Counted from the stretch's first letter, positions 33,334 through 42,880 are shown. The stretch is DNA of 64,000 bases from an uncultured Robinsoniella sp. (GCA_900539655.1 UQCR01000014.1:1-64000), one strand, 5' to 3'. Notes: generated by a model from the letters alone, not told the origin. A program made the numbers and translations.

Positions 33334-35316
33334 ATGAAAAAGAAATTAATGGCAGTCCTGTTAGCTCTATCTATGGTGATACCCGTTAACAGCATTTCGG
33401 CACTTGCCGCAGAAACAGCATCTCCAAAGGTCCAGGAATCTCAAATGGATGATGCAGAAGCGTCAGGTATACCGGAAAATGGAATTACAACAATTGATAC
33501 TACAGAAAATGATGTTACAACAAATGATACTACAGAAAGTGAAGTTACAAATAGCGATGATTCGGATTTAAATGCCAACAACCAAACCTCTTCTTCGGAA
33601 TCAGAAATCCCTCTAACTGAAATAAAAGAGGAAACTGAAATAACAGAAACCGAAATGACAGAAACCGAAAAAACTGTATGTGAACTTACAGAAAAAATAA
33701 CGGAACCCCTTACCGAATCAGAGAAGGAGTCTCCGGTGGGTCTGGTATCCGCCCCAAAGCAGCAACGCACAAAAGTGTCCGAAACGGAACCTGCTTCTGC
33801 CAAAACATCCGATAAAGCTAAGCAGAAAAAGCAGAAAGAATACGCTCCAAAATCCAATTCAGCACGAATTACCAGTTGCAAAGGCAGTGGTGTGGATCGA
33901 ATCATGATAAAGGCTAAAATCGCCAAACGAATTAAGAGTACTGATTCGTATTACTATCTCGTTACCGTAGATCCCAATTCTGGTAAAGTAATTAAAAGAA
34001 CTGCAAGAACGGCAAAGAAAGCTTCCGTAACCTTTGCATTAAATACAGCAGAACCCAATAAAGGATATGCATTGGCAAAATATGCAATAGCTGTAAAACA
34101 AAAAAAAGGATATAAAGTGATCAGCAGTGCCAAGTATGTAACAAATCCGGAAAATACTGCTAAAAACTCACATACATATGAAACAGGTAAAACAAAAAAA
34201 GGAATCCAGTTTACAACTACCCAGGATGTAGAAAAAGTGGATGCAAAGAATACATTTTTAAATCTATATGCATCGACAATTTTATCGAATCCGGATACGA
34301 CTTATAAATACAATGGAAAGACTTATCATTTTAACAGTCTCAGGGGATATGAAGTTGCAGTATCCGAATTTAATGCCAAAGGAATCAATGTAACTTTACA
34401 GCTGGGCTTGGATTGGGGTGACGGCAGCTATCAGGATTTAATTGCATCCCAGGCAAGAAGTGAAGGGCATATCCTTTATACCTGGAATACCTCCAGTAAA
34501 GCGGCGAGAGAAAAAATGGAGGCTATATTCAGTTTCCTTGCTTCAAAATTCAGTACCAGTGAATGCCATGTATCCAATTGGGTTTTAGGAAATGAGGTAA
34601 ATTCCTGTAATCTTTGGAATTATAAAGGCAGTATGAGCAAGACTAAATTTATCAACTCCTATTCATATGCTTTCCGCTCCTTATATAACGCTGCAAAAAG
34701 CAACTGGAGCAATACTAAAGTATTTATTTGTCTGGACCATTGCTGGAACACTGCAGATGCAGGCTATACGGCAAAAGACTTTATGAATGCCTTTGCAAAG
34801 AAAATAAAGAGTATGCAAAGCGGTATCAATTGGAATGTTGCTTATCATGCTTATCCGGCACCTTTAACAAGTCCTGATTTCTGGAATAACAGTGCTGTTT
34901 CATCCAAAGAAGATTCACCTTATGTCACAATGGAGAATATTCAGGTCTTAACAAATTACGTTAAAAAGCATTATGGCTCAAAAACCCGTATTATCTTATC
35001 GGAGCAGGGATTCAGTTCCTCAAAAGGTGAAGACGTCCAGGCAGCGGCAATCGCATACGGCTACTACAAAGCTGCATGTAATCCCATGATTGATTCCTTC
35101 ATCATAAGAAGTTATAGCGATGAACCCGGTGAAACTGCACAGGGCCTGTATATGGGCATCAGCGGAAAAAAAGCATATAATGTGTTCAAATATATGGACA
35201 CCAAAAATTCAGGTAAATATACCAACAAATACCTGAAAACCATCGGAAAATCCAGTTGGAAAAAGGCCGTTCCCGGCTACACGCCAAACAGGATCTATAA
35301 GATGTACCGTAAATAA
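33334..35316 (+). CDS. Secreted DUF5722 protein, putative GH-A-clan hydrolase
   Basis: A 660-residue exported protein. Signal peptide about 1-26 ending ALAA, then a low-complexity Thr/Glu/Ser linker (about 30-165, repeated TEx units), a small beta domain (about 180-275) and a C-terminal (beta/alpha)8-like DUF5722 domain (about 280-655). Two glutamates are placed like the acid/base and nucleophile of clan GH-A: Glu421 in LGNEVNSC and Glu557 in LSEQGFSS. The start at 33334 has GGGAGA just upstream. It follows the response regulator. No sortase motif or SLH repeat is visible, so it may be freely secreted. Its substrate is unknown. Confidence 0.8.
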   Translation: MKKKLMAVLLALSMVIPVNSISALAAETASPKVQESQMDDAEASGIPENGITTIDTTENDVTTNDTTESEVTNSDDSDLNANNQTSSSESEIPLTEIKEETEITETEMTETEKTVCELTEKITEPLTESEKESPVGLVSAPKQQRTKVSETEPASAKTSDKAKQKKQKEYAPKSNSARITSCKGSGVDRIMIKAKIAKRIKSTDSYYYLVTVDPNSGKVIKRTARTAKKASVTFALNTAEPNKGYALAKYAIAVKQKKGYKVISSAKYVTNPENTAKNSHTYETGKTKKGIQFTTTQDVEKVDAKNTFLNLYASTILSNPDTTYKYNGKTYHFNSLRGYEVAVSEFNAKGINVTLQLGLDWGDGSYQDLIASQARSEGHILYTWNTSSKAAREKMEAIFSFLASKFSTSECHVSNWVLGNEVNSCNLWNYKGSMSKTKFINSYSYAFRSLYNAAKSNWSNTKVFICLDHCWNTADAGYTAKDFMNAFAKKIKSMQSGINWNVAYHAYPAPLTSPDFWNNSAVSSKEDSPYVTMENIQVLTNYVKKHYGSKTRIILSEQGFSSSKGEDVQAAAIAYGYYKAACNPMIDSFIIRSYSDEPGETAQGLYMGISGKKAYNVFKYMDTKNSGKYTNKYLKTIGKSSWKKAVPGYTPNRIYKMYRK

Positions 35317-35323
35317 AATCACA

Positions 35324-35355
35324 ACCGGCAGAACAACTGGCAAAGTTCTGCCGGT
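35324..35355 (+). terminator. Terminator after DUF5722 gene
   Basis: ACCGGCAGAAC/GTTCTGCCGGT, 11 bp with a 10-base loop followed by AATTTAAT. Confidence 0.75.
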
Positions 35356-35377
35356 AATTTAATAGTAAAACACACTC

Positions 35378-36259
35378 CTACTTTACGGGTATCATTTTGG
35401 GTAATTTAAGGATATCTTCGATTGCCATTTCAGTAATTTCAGCAATCTCCTGTATGGTTTTTCCTGCACGAATCATATTTTCCGCTATTTTAATCTTATT
35501 TCTATGTTCACCTTCCAAGATACCCTCTTCCAACCCTTCTTTCAGTCCTTCCTCAAATATAATTTTCTCAACTTTTAACATTCGGATTTCCCTCCTTATC
35601 TCTTCCGCCAGCCGGCTGCTTATAATCTTATCAGCAAATGTCAATAATCCAGCCATAATAAATGTACGATCATTTTCAGCTTCCAATTCTTTTGCTAACA
35701 TAATAATCTTTTTTAAAAGAATCAGCTTCTCCTCTTTTCCTTTTACCGTCAATGGCAATATAATCATTTGCATTTTTTCATCATCTGTCAGATGCTCACG
35801 GCATTTTATTTTCTTATTTATATTTTCATAGATCGAGGCTGTATCCAAACCGCAAAGAAATGCCTGCTCAATTTTAAATGTAAGACATCCAATATCCAGA
35901 ACATCGTTAGCATATTCAACATCCGATGTATACAGAATTAAGACCCTTATTTTCACGCCGGACCAATCCTTTCCCAGCCTTTTTAGAATCCTGCAGACAT
36001 AGCCCAGATAATCTATCAGGTCTTCATTCAAAAATTTACTCTCATAATCTACCAGGACAATGCTGTTATCAGCCAACAAAAACAAATTGTCTAAACGTAG
36101 TTCATTTACCTGCAGGCTGGGCAGATTTGTTGGCAGCACTTCAACGATCTTCGGTAGTTCGATTCCGTAAACGGAAAATGATTTTTCTTTTAGTGACTCT
36201 GCGAATATTTTCGATAAAATATCTTTATTTTGATACGCAATTCCTTCCAGTTCGTGCAC
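35378..36259 (-). CDS. Rpn-family PD-(D/E)XK nuclease/transposase-like protein
   Basis: A 293-residue protein of the recombination-promoting nuclease (YhgA/Rpn) group. The putative active site is LRLDNLFLLADNSIVLVDYESK: an Asp followed by a DYESK strand about 16 residues later. The C-terminus has a repetitive EEGLKEGLEEGILEG helix and a short IQEIAEITEM helical tail, both common in this family. Relatives make RecA-independent DNA ends, so they are mobile-DNA or defence related. The only usable start in the frame is GTG at 36259, yet AAGGAG lies just one base before it, which is unusually close. Confidence 0.72.
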   Translation of the reverse strand: MHELEGIAYQNKDILSKIFAESLKEKSFSVYGIELPKIVEVLPTNLPSLQVNELRLDNLFLLADNSIVLVDYESKFLNEDLIDYLGYVCRILKRLGKDWSGVKIRVLILYTSDVEYANDVLDIGCLTFKIEQAFLCGLDTASIYENINKKIKCREHLTDDEKMQMIILPLTVKGKEEKLILLKKIIMLAKELEAENDRTFIMAGLLTFADKIISSRLAEEIRREIRMLKVEKIIFEEGLKEGLEEGILEGEHRNKIKIAENMIRAGKTIQEIAEITEMAIEDILKLPKMIPVK

Positions 36260-36565
36260 TCTCCTTTATATGCAAATGTACAATCATACATATACCACAC
36301 CAGAGTATGTCTTAAAAGACAATATAATAAAATATATACGTATCATCTACTTTGCTTAACAAAATGGGGTTTTGATTTGAATAAATCAGAAATGATCAGA
36401 TTATAAAATAAAAAATAAAAGATAAAAGACAAAAAACAAAAATACACATAAACAGATTGAAACAATCTCTTATTATTTTTTAATATAACATAGCAGAAAG
36501 AATAAATCAAGATATTTTTCTATTAGCGGTGATATTCCGATCGTCAATTTACGCAAAATAAAAAC
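36260..36565. other. AT-rich non-coding stretch
   Basis: About 300 bases of very AT-rich DNA. 36407-36447 is a run of short A-rich units (AAAATAAAAAATAAAAG...), and GATTG-AAA-CAATC forms a tiny hairpin near 36455. No gene, promoter pair or long dyad could be supported. Confidence 0.5.
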
Positions 36566-36603
36566 GAAAAGGCACCTCCCGTTAACCGCCAACGGAAAAT
36601 GCC
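36566..36603 (-). terminator. Terminator of the cello-oligosaccharide operon
   Basis: GGCA..TGCC and CCGTT/AACGG arms form an interrupted stem; on the minus strand TTTTCGTTTTTATTTT follows. It lies past the response-regulator gene, beyond repeat element C. Confidence 0.65.
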
Positions 36604-36619
36604 CTGCTGCCCTCATACC

Positions 36620-36681
36620 TTAGAGCGCGTTTGAATATTCTAACTTGCCTTCTTAAGCTCCCAATTTTCAAACACTCTCTA
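36620..36681. repeat. Palindromic repeat element C
   Basis: TTAGAGCGCGTTTGAA at the left and TTCAAACACTCTCTAA at the right are inverted repeats of the family found in A, D and F; total 62 bases. Its right end overlaps the response-regulator stop codon (36679-36681), so TAG is provided by the element's terminal repeat. Confidence 0.78.
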
Positions 36682-37428
36682 AACCTCATGATTCCGATAT
36701 TCATTTGCCGACATTCCTGTCTGCTTTTTAAACACCCGTGAAAAATGAGCCATATCCAGGAATCCTACCGCTTCCGCTATATCCCCGATTCTAAGGGATG
36801 GATCCTTTAACATTTCTTTCGCATGTTCAATTTTCGTATGGTTTAGCAATTCTGAGAAGCTTTGCCCTGTATGGCGGTTCAGAAGCTTACTCAAATGCCA
36901 TTGGCTTACGTAAGTCTTCTCTGCCACCTCCAGAAGGGTTATTTTTCTATTATAATTGTCCTCAATATATTTCAATGCATTTTTAACAATAAAACTGCTG
37001 GCTGCACTGTCGGAACTTTCCTCCACTGCATCTGCCTCTCCGGTAATTTTCTTCTTCCGGAGGTTTTGCACCATCGCATCTACCGCTTCCTCTATTTCAC
37101 TCATATTAGAGGGTTTTAACAAGAACCTGGTCACCCCCAGGCGAATGGCTTTCTGTGCATAATCAAAATCCCGGAATCCAGTGAGAATGGTAATCTCCAT
37201 ATTTTCAAATTCTGATTTCAATCCGGCTGCCATTGCCAGCCCATCCAGTCCCGGCATAGAGATGTCGGACACGATGATATTGGGCTTATGCTCCCGGATG
37301 ACTTCCTGTCCTTCGATGCCGTCATTTGCCGTTGCAACTACTTTACAATCCCACTTTTTCCAATCCACACTTCTTGAGATACCTTCCACAATGATTGGCT
37401 CATCATCAATAATTACTACTCGATACAT
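36679..37428 (-). CDS. AraC-type response regulator (cello locus)
   Basis: A 249-residue regulator, half the length of the 31752 one because it has no middle region. Receiver domain 1-115 with phospho-acceptor Asp55 (IVSDISMPG), acidic DDE at 8-10 and Lys105 (LLKPSN), then the AraC double helix-turn-helix at about 150-245. It ends the operon with two permeases, a binding protein and the YesM kinase. The start at 37428 is supported by GGGGG at 8 bases; 15 upstream codons have none. The stop codon is provided by repeat element C. Confidence 0.92.
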   Translation of the reverse strand: MYRVVIIDDEPIIVEGISRSVDWKKWDCKVVATANDGIEGQEVIREHKPNIIVSDISMPGLDGLAMAAGLKSEFENMEITILTGFRDFDYAQKAIRLGVTRFLLKPSNMSEIEEAVDAMVQNLRKKKITGEADAVEESSDSAASSFIVKNALKYIEDNYNRKITLLEVAEKTYVSQWHLSKLLNRHTGQSFSELLNHTKIEHAKEMLKDPSLRIGDIAEAVGFLDMAHFSRVFKKQTGMSANEYRNHEV

Positions 37429-37512
37429 AACTACGGCCCCCAGTACTTTTCTTGTCCAGACAGACAAATCCACAGACTGAAACGATTCCTTTATCTGGAT
37501 AGTATATCCATA

Positions 37513-38397
37513 TTATCCCTTAATTGCACCTGCTGTCAATCCCTTAATAATGTTTTTCTGCAGGAAAATATATACAATCAATACCGGTACTACGATCAAT
37601 GTTACAGAGGCAGCCATAAGTCCAAAATCTGTCCCGTACTTGGAACTGATCATCTCTAACAGCGCACAGATCGGCATATTTTTTGGATCACGCATCATTG
37701 TTTTCTGCACAAACAAATCATTATAAGACCATAAGAAACTGAAAATTGCCACTGTTGAAAGGGATGCTTTGCATAGTGGAATAATAATTTTCGTAAACAC
37801 CTGAAATACATTTGCGCCTTCCATATATGCCGCTTCTTCCATCTCAATTGGCAGCCCTCTTAGAAATCCCATCATTACGATTGCTGCAAAGCTTAAATTA
37901 CCGGCAATCTGCGGCAGAATGACTGCAATGGGCGTACTCAGAAGATCTGCTTTTACCATCATCCTCAGCACCGGTATAATTGTGGAGAATACCGGGAACA
38001 TCAAGCTTGCCACGATAAAACTGTCCATGAAATTTTTCCCTCTGAAGCTGTACCTGGTCATTGCAAATGCCATCATGGTGGAAAGCAGCATTACCCCAAG
38101 TGTCACCGAACCTGAGATTGTAATACTGAATCCATAAGCCCTTAAAATGTTCAGGCTTTCAAATGCCCTTTTATAATTAGCCAGGTCAAATGCCTGAGGA
38201 AGGCTGAATGAATTGCTGATTACTTCTGCAGACGGTTTGAAAGAGTTCAGGAACACCCATAAAAACGGAAAGATAGTTGTGACTGCCCATAAAATCAGCA
38301 CTGCATAAATTACTATTTTTCCAATACCTATTCTTCTTTTCGGTATCTGCAAATCCATTGAAAATTCTTCACTTTTACTATATCTTAACTCCGTCAT
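37513..38397 (-). CDS. Sugar ABC transporter permease (MalG type, cello locus)
   Basis: A 294-residue six-span permease with EAA loop MEEAAYMEGANVFQVFTKI near 200 and a first span near 30-50. AGGAGG lies 6 bases before the ATG at 38397; an upstream in-frame ATG overlaps the neighbour and lacks a site. The gap to the partner permease is 10 bases. Its partner and binding protein suggest uptake of beta-glucoside oligosaccharides. Confidence 0.9.
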   Translation of the reverse strand: MTELRYSKSEEFSMDLQIPKRRIGIGKIVIYAVLILWAVTTIFPFLWVFLNSFKPSAEVISNSFSLPQAFDLANYKRAFESLNILRAYGFSITISGSVTLGVMLLSTMMAFAMTRYSFRGKNFMDSFIVASLMFPVFSTIIPVLRMMVKADLLSTPIAVILPQIAGNLSFAAIVMMGFLRGLPIEMEEAAYMEGANVFQVFTKIIIPLCKASLSTVAIFSFLWSYNDLFVQKTMMRDPKNMPICALLEMISSKYGTDFGLMAASVTLIVVPVLIVYIFLQKNIIKGLTAGAIKG

Positions 38398-38407
38398 AGC
38401 CGTCCTC

Positions 38408-39289
38408 CTACATGTTTGCATCTGGTCTGGCAACTTTTGTTACAATCTTGGATACGATAACTCCTAAAATAACGATCAGGATTGCGATTGCAGAGCCATA
38501 ACCATAATCATTTAACTCAAATGTGGTCTGATACATATAAGTTCCCATAAAGTGTGTCAGTCCGTAAGGTGCACCCTGACTGGCAATTACCCAGGGGAGG
38601 TCGAATACTTTCAAAGCTCCCGTTACTGCAAGGGTAATACAGGTACAGAACACACCCCTCAGCATTGGCATCGTGATATAAAATACCTGTTTTAATTTAC
38701 TGCATCCGTCAATGGATGCTGCTTCATATACCTCTTCCGGTATATCACTGAGCCCTGTCAGCAGAATTACAAAATAGAATCCAACATATGACCAGAGTGT
38801 GGGAATACATACCATGATAAATGCAAGACTCTCACCCAGCCACTTGACCTTGGCAAATCCCAATGCGGTTAGTATCTGATTGAGCATACCGGAATCATAG
38901 TTATAAAAAAGCTTAAACAGTAAACCAATTGCAGTTGCAGAAATAACAATAGGGAAAAAGTATACGGTTCTGAAAAACTGCTGTCCTTTTTTGATATTGC
39001 TCACCAGTACGGCTAATACAAATGCAATCCCCACTTCAAAAATAACGGTTAGAAACATCATTTTTACGGAGTTTCCAAGCGCAACACGGATCATGGGATC
39101 AGAAAACAGTTTCTGGAAATTTTCAGCTCCCACATACCGGAATGCACGGCCCGGCATAGCTACAGGAACAGACATATCATAGAGGGCATTTTTGATATTT
39201 TCTACAAAGGGTACGTACAGAAATATCACAAGGAACAGAATTCCCGGAACTAAAAAGATGAGAAGCGGCCATTTTTTTCTATATAACAT
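38408..39289 (-). CDS. Sugar ABC transporter permease (MalF type, cello locus)
   Basis: A 293-residue permease; first span at about 8-28 (LLIFLVPGILFLVIFLYVPF) and five more, with EAA loop YEAASIDGCSKLKQVFYITMP at about 185-210. AAGGAGG is 9 bases before the ATG. A 110-base gap with a strong hairpin separates it from the binding-protein gene. Confidence 0.92.
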   Translation of the reverse strand: MLYRKKWPLLIFLVPGILFLVIFLYVPFVENIKNALYDMSVPVAMPGRAFRYVGAENFQKLFSDPMIRVALGNSVKMMFLTVIFEVGIAFVLAVLVSNIKKGQQFFRTVYFFPIVISATAIGLLFKLFYNYDSGMLNQILTALGFAKVKWLGESLAFIMVCIPTLWSYVGFYFVILLTGLSDIPEEVYEAASIDGCSKLKQVFYITMPMLRGVFCTCITLAVTGALKVFDLPWVIASQGAPYGLTHFMGTYMYQTTFELNDYGYGSAIAILIVILGVIVSKIVTKVARPDANM

Positions 39290-39339
39290 GGTGAATTACC
39301 TCCTTTTTAAAATCATACATTGAATTTTGGGTATAAAGA

Positions 39340-39373
39340 AGCAGAGGGGGCGGTTTTGAAAACTCCCTCTGCT
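39340..39373 (-). promoter_or_regulatory. Intercistronic hairpin after binding-protein gene (cello locus)
   Basis: AGCAGAGGG and CCCTCTGCT, 9 bp, lie 27 bases past the binding-protein stop. No U-tract follows, so it is an mRNA processing or stability element keeping binding protein in excess of the permeases. Confidence 0.65.
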
Positions 39374-39399
39374 CATAAGGACAATATTTATTTATTCTA

Positions 39400-40854
39400 T
39401 TACTCTACGATTTCACCGTTTTTATAACGTGTAATCATATCATTGATAATGTCTTCTGCCTTGACCATACCTGCTGCCATTCCGGAGATTTGGCTGGTAA
39501 GCGCTTTGTATGTGTTATATCTTGCATCAGTTGGCAGTACCAGGCCTTTTGCTGCCTGCGCATATTCAAGCCCGCTCTTTGCCAGGTTATCAGAAGGCAT
39601 TTCATCTTCAGAGATTTCACAGGTTGGGATGCCTGCACCATTCCAGTATTTCATAAGTGAATCTTTACAGGTCTGAGCCATTACAAATTTTACTGCTGCA
39701 TCTCTCTTGTCCGGGTCATCCCATGCTTTTCTTGTGATATAGAAGCCGGATGATAATCCGCTTACCATGTAACCAGCCACATCTTTTGCCTGATCAGGAA
39801 CGCCAGGGAAAGGCACAACTACAACGTTTTCTTTATCATCAATTCCATTCATTCTCCAGTTGCCGTCTAACTGCATTGCTGCCTTTTTACTGTTAAATAA
39901 CTGCTCCGCGGAGGAGTTATCGATCGTATCGGTATCTTCCGGGAAAGCACCCATTTCTTTCAATGTCTTAATTACTTCAATTCCTTTTATCCAGCTCTCA
40001 GGTGCCTTATCCGGCATGGAAACATATTCATCCTGTCCTGCTGTATACAGCATACAGAACTCAACCCAATAATGTGGTACTTCATTCAGTGAACATGCAA
40101 TCGGGATGATATCTTTGCTCTTAAATGTTTCAATTGCCTTTGTAAAGGAATCCCAATCTGTGGGAAGTTCTACGCCATTTTGTTCAAATACATCCTTGTT
40201 GCAGAAAAGTCCTTCCCAATATCCGGTTGTGGGAACCGCTCTTTTCACGCCATCTGCATTTTTTACTTTTTCTAATGCATCCGGTAACGTATCACCGGCA
40301 TATTCCGGGTACTCTTTTACAATCTCATCATAAGGTACTAATTTATCAGTGGAAATAATATCATTTGCTGTTGCATCTACGAAGAACTGTAAGACATCCG
40401 GTTCATTTCCCACGGAAAAGTCTGCTGCGATTCTGGACTTCCACTCTTCATTGGATACCTGGGAATCATCTTCCAGCGTTACATTTGGATGCTGTTCCAT
40501 AAATGCTTTATTCACTGCCTGATACACGATGGCATTGGGGTCTGTTCCTCCGAACATGGAAACAGTCTTGAGTGTTACATCTTTTCCCCCTGCAACTTCC
40601 TCTGCTGCCTTTTTCGATGTTGCGGTCTCTATCGCCGGTGCGCTTTCCGATGCTGCTTCGGTTTCTTCGCTGCCGCCTTCTGATGCTTCTTTGGTCTCTC
40701 CATCCGTTGCCGGAGCTTTTGTTTCCTCAGATGCTGCACTTGCTTCTGTTTTCTTTCCTTCTGTTGCTGCGCTTGTGGTGCTTCCACAACCTGCCATCAT
40801 GGACATTGTCATCGCTGCCGTCATTGTTACTGCCAATACCTTTTTGAGTTTCAT
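39400..40854 (-). CDS. Sugar ABC substrate-binding lipoprotein (cello locus)
   Basis: A 484-residue solute-binding protein. Lipoprotein signal ends at Cys23 (MMAGCGS). A long Thr/Glu/Ala/Ser linker (about 24-90, repeats of TEA/EETEAAS) precedes the two-lobed domain. AGGGAGG precedes the ATG. In the same strand run lie the GH94 phosphorylase and phosphoglucomutase genes, which fit a cellobiose/cellodextrin ligand. That assignment is inferred from context only. Confidence 0.92.
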   Translation of the reverse strand: MKLKKVLAVTMTAAMTMSMMAGCGSTTSAATEGKKTEASAASEETKAPATDGETKEASEGGSEETEAASESAPAIETATSKKAAEEVAGGKDVTLKTVSMFGGTDPNAIVYQAVNKAFMEQHPNVTLEDDSQVSNEEWKSRIAADFSVGNEPDVLQFFVDATANDIISTDKLVPYDEIVKEYPEYAGDTLPDALEKVKNADGVKRAVPTTGYWEGLFCNKDVFEQNGVELPTDWDSFTKAIETFKSKDIIPIACSLNEVPHYWVEFCMLYTAGQDEYVSMPDKAPESWIKGIEVIKTLKEMGAFPEDTDTIDNSSAEQLFNSKKAAMQLDGNWRMNGIDDKENVVVVPFPGVPDQAKDVAGYMVSGLSSGFYITRKAWDDPDKRDAAVKFVMAQTCKDSLMKYWNGAGIPTCEISEDEMPSDNLAKSGLEYAQAAKGLVLPTDARYNTYKALTSQISGMAAGMVKAEDIINDMITRYKNGEIVE

Positions 40855-41023
40855 ACTTTATTTCCTCCCTGTGAGTTTTTTAGTTCTATGAGTATTTCTC
40901 TCATTTCTTATAATCCTATTATACTTGCAATGACCTCAAAAAGCATTAGACCTACTTGACATTATTTGTTCATTCTTGCCCTCTTCACAAGAATAATCAA
41001 ATCCAGTGACAAAACCACCCGTT

Positions 41024-42880
41024 TTATTCCCCAATTTTCCCGGTACTCTGCAATTCTTTTTGTGCCTTTTGCCTATTAATTTCTTCCTCCTTGTCCAATT
41101 CTTTCTCATAGGGCAGCGTTATCACGGACTCCGTTTTTCCATCATCGGACGGTGCAATACAAAGTCCATACTGTTCCCCATAGATCAGTTTGATCCGTTC
41201 ATTTACGTTACGGATACCAAGTGAAGTATGCTGACCGGGCTCAGCCTTAATGCTTCCGGGACTTCCTGAGAGGATCCCGTTGATTTTCTCCATATCCTCC
41301 CCGGTCATTGGCTTGCCGGAATTGAGCACCTTTACATAGATCTTTGTTTCATCGTGGTATATCTGTATTTCTATCACTCCGTTTTTTACCTGCTCAATCC
41401 CGTGCACTACCGCGTTCTCCAGAATCGGCTGCAGAATAAGCCTCGGTACTTTTACCTGCAGCAGACTGTCATCTACATTCCATTCCACTTTCAGACGCTT
41501 TCCAAACCTCATGGATATAATGTAGAAGTAAGCATCCGCACAATGCAGTTCTTCTGCAAGGTTAATCAGGCGGCTTCCTGCCCTGTCCATCCGGTAATCC
41601 AGAACCGTACTCAGGGACTCTATCATCTTACTGATTGTGGTATCTCCGGACATTCGCGCCTGCCAATTCATCATTTCTAAAGTATTATTCAGAAAATGGG
41701 GATTAATCTGTGCCTGGAGTGCCATAATTTTCGCATCTCTTCGTGCCAGTTTTTCGTCATAAGCGTAATCAAACAGATATTTGACCTGTTTGGACATCCG
41801 GTTAAAAGAATCCATCAGGTAAGAAAATTCTGCATTTGGCATATTTTCTCCCTCCACAACGGTTCCAAGCTGTCCCTCTTCAATGGCTTCGGACGCACGG
41901 ATCATCCGTCTGACCGGAATACTTACCTGCTTATTTAAAAATTTCACCCCATACATCAGAACCGGAATTAGTATTAGTATAATACATGCAATAATTTTAT
42001 ACAGATTATAAAGAGATTCATAAAACAATGCCTTACTTACCAGGAAGGCAACACCTACATTATAATCCCTGCATTTTTTTTCTTTCAGATAGCCTTTGTA
42101 GCTGTTGCTCAAATCCATCTGGATTGTTTCATCTTTATTTTTATCATATTTCTGGAACAATGCCGGAAAATACTTAAAGGAAGCTTCTTCATCCTGATTC
42201 CCCACCATTACGAATTCTTCACCGTCATTAAAGCAGATTGCCGCATTGACGCTTAAGTCCATCTGAATGTTCCGAAACAACTGATCCTGGTTCAATTCTA
42301 CGATCAACGTTCCAAACTTCATATACTTGGTAACCGTATACATATTCCGTACAATATATATCCGCCCATCCACCACACGCAGAACAGCATCGGAAGAATG
42401 GCCTTCAATCAGGTCTTTCATTTTCCCATGGATCTGTTCCATGTAACTCAAATAGGAAAATTCATTGTTTGCTGAATAGCATAACGGCTCATCGTCCCCT
42501 TCCAGGTAGAAGGTAAACATACTGAATTTTTTGTCTATGTAAAACTTGCTTTTCAATTCATTATTAATATCCTGGTAAAATTGGTTCTTATTGGTCTCGC
42601 CTTTCCGGTATTTTCTCCAGGCTTTTTCACACACGCCTTCGTAGGATGGTTTTTTTGATGCTGTAATTGCCTCATCTACTCTTTGGGACAGGGTAGATGT
42701 TACATTTTCTATTCCCAGATTCAACATCATCTCCGATTTTTCTAAAATTTCATTCCGATATGTAAAAACCATAAATAAAAATAATACCAGCAGCGGAATT
42801 ACCCAGCAAAGCATAATGAAAAAAAGCATCCGCGATTTCAAAGACCTGGGCTTTTGCGTATTCTGAGACTGATTATCCAT
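41024..42880 (-). CDS. YesM-type sensor histidine kinase (cello locus)
   Basis: A 618-residue membrane kinase: span 1 at about 18-38, an extracellular sensor region to about 285, span 2 at about 290-310, HAMP, phospho-acceptor His395 (AQINPHFLNNTLEM) and ATP-binding boxes (LENAVVHG, GIRNVNERI). GGGAGG lies just before the ATG. Together with the response regulator at the operon's end it forms the regulatory pair. It differs from the 30041 kinase in sensor region, implying a different sugar signal. Confidence 0.93.
   Translation of the reverse strand: MDNQSQNTQKPRSLKSRMLFFIMLCWVIPLLVLFLFMVFTYRNEILEKSEMMLNLGIENVTSTLSQRVDEAITASKKPSYEGVCEKAWRKYRKGETNKNQFYQDINNELKSKFYIDKKFSMFTFYLEGDDEPLCYSANNEFSYLSYMEQIHGKMKDLIEGHSSDAVLRVVDGRIYIVRNMYTVTKYMKFGTLIVELNQDQLFRNIQMDLSVNAAICFNDGEEFVMVGNQDEEASFKYFPALFQKYDKNKDETIQMDLSNSYKGYLKEKKCRDYNVGVAFLVSKALFYESLYNLYKIIACIILILIPVLMYGVKFLNKQVSIPVRRMIRASEAIEEGQLGTVVEGENMPNAEFSYLMDSFNRMSKQVKYLFDYAYDEKLARRDAKIMALQAQINPHFLNNTLEMMNWQARMSGDTTISKMIESLSTVLDYRMDRAGSRLINLAEELHCADAYFYIISMRFGKRLKVEWNVDDSLLQVKVPRLILQPILENAVVHGIEQVKNGVIEIQIYHDETKIYVKVLNSGKPMTGEDMEKINGILSGSPGSIKAEPGQHTSLGIRNVNERIKLIYGEQYGLCIAPSDDGKTESVITLPYEKELDKEEEINRQKAQKELQSTGKIGE

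Noticed and set aside
33441..33926. Minus-strand 161-codon frame rich in Val/Ser
   Set aside because: It is antisense to the Thr/Glu linker of the DUF5722 gene; repetitive codons leave the opposite frame open. No ribosome site.
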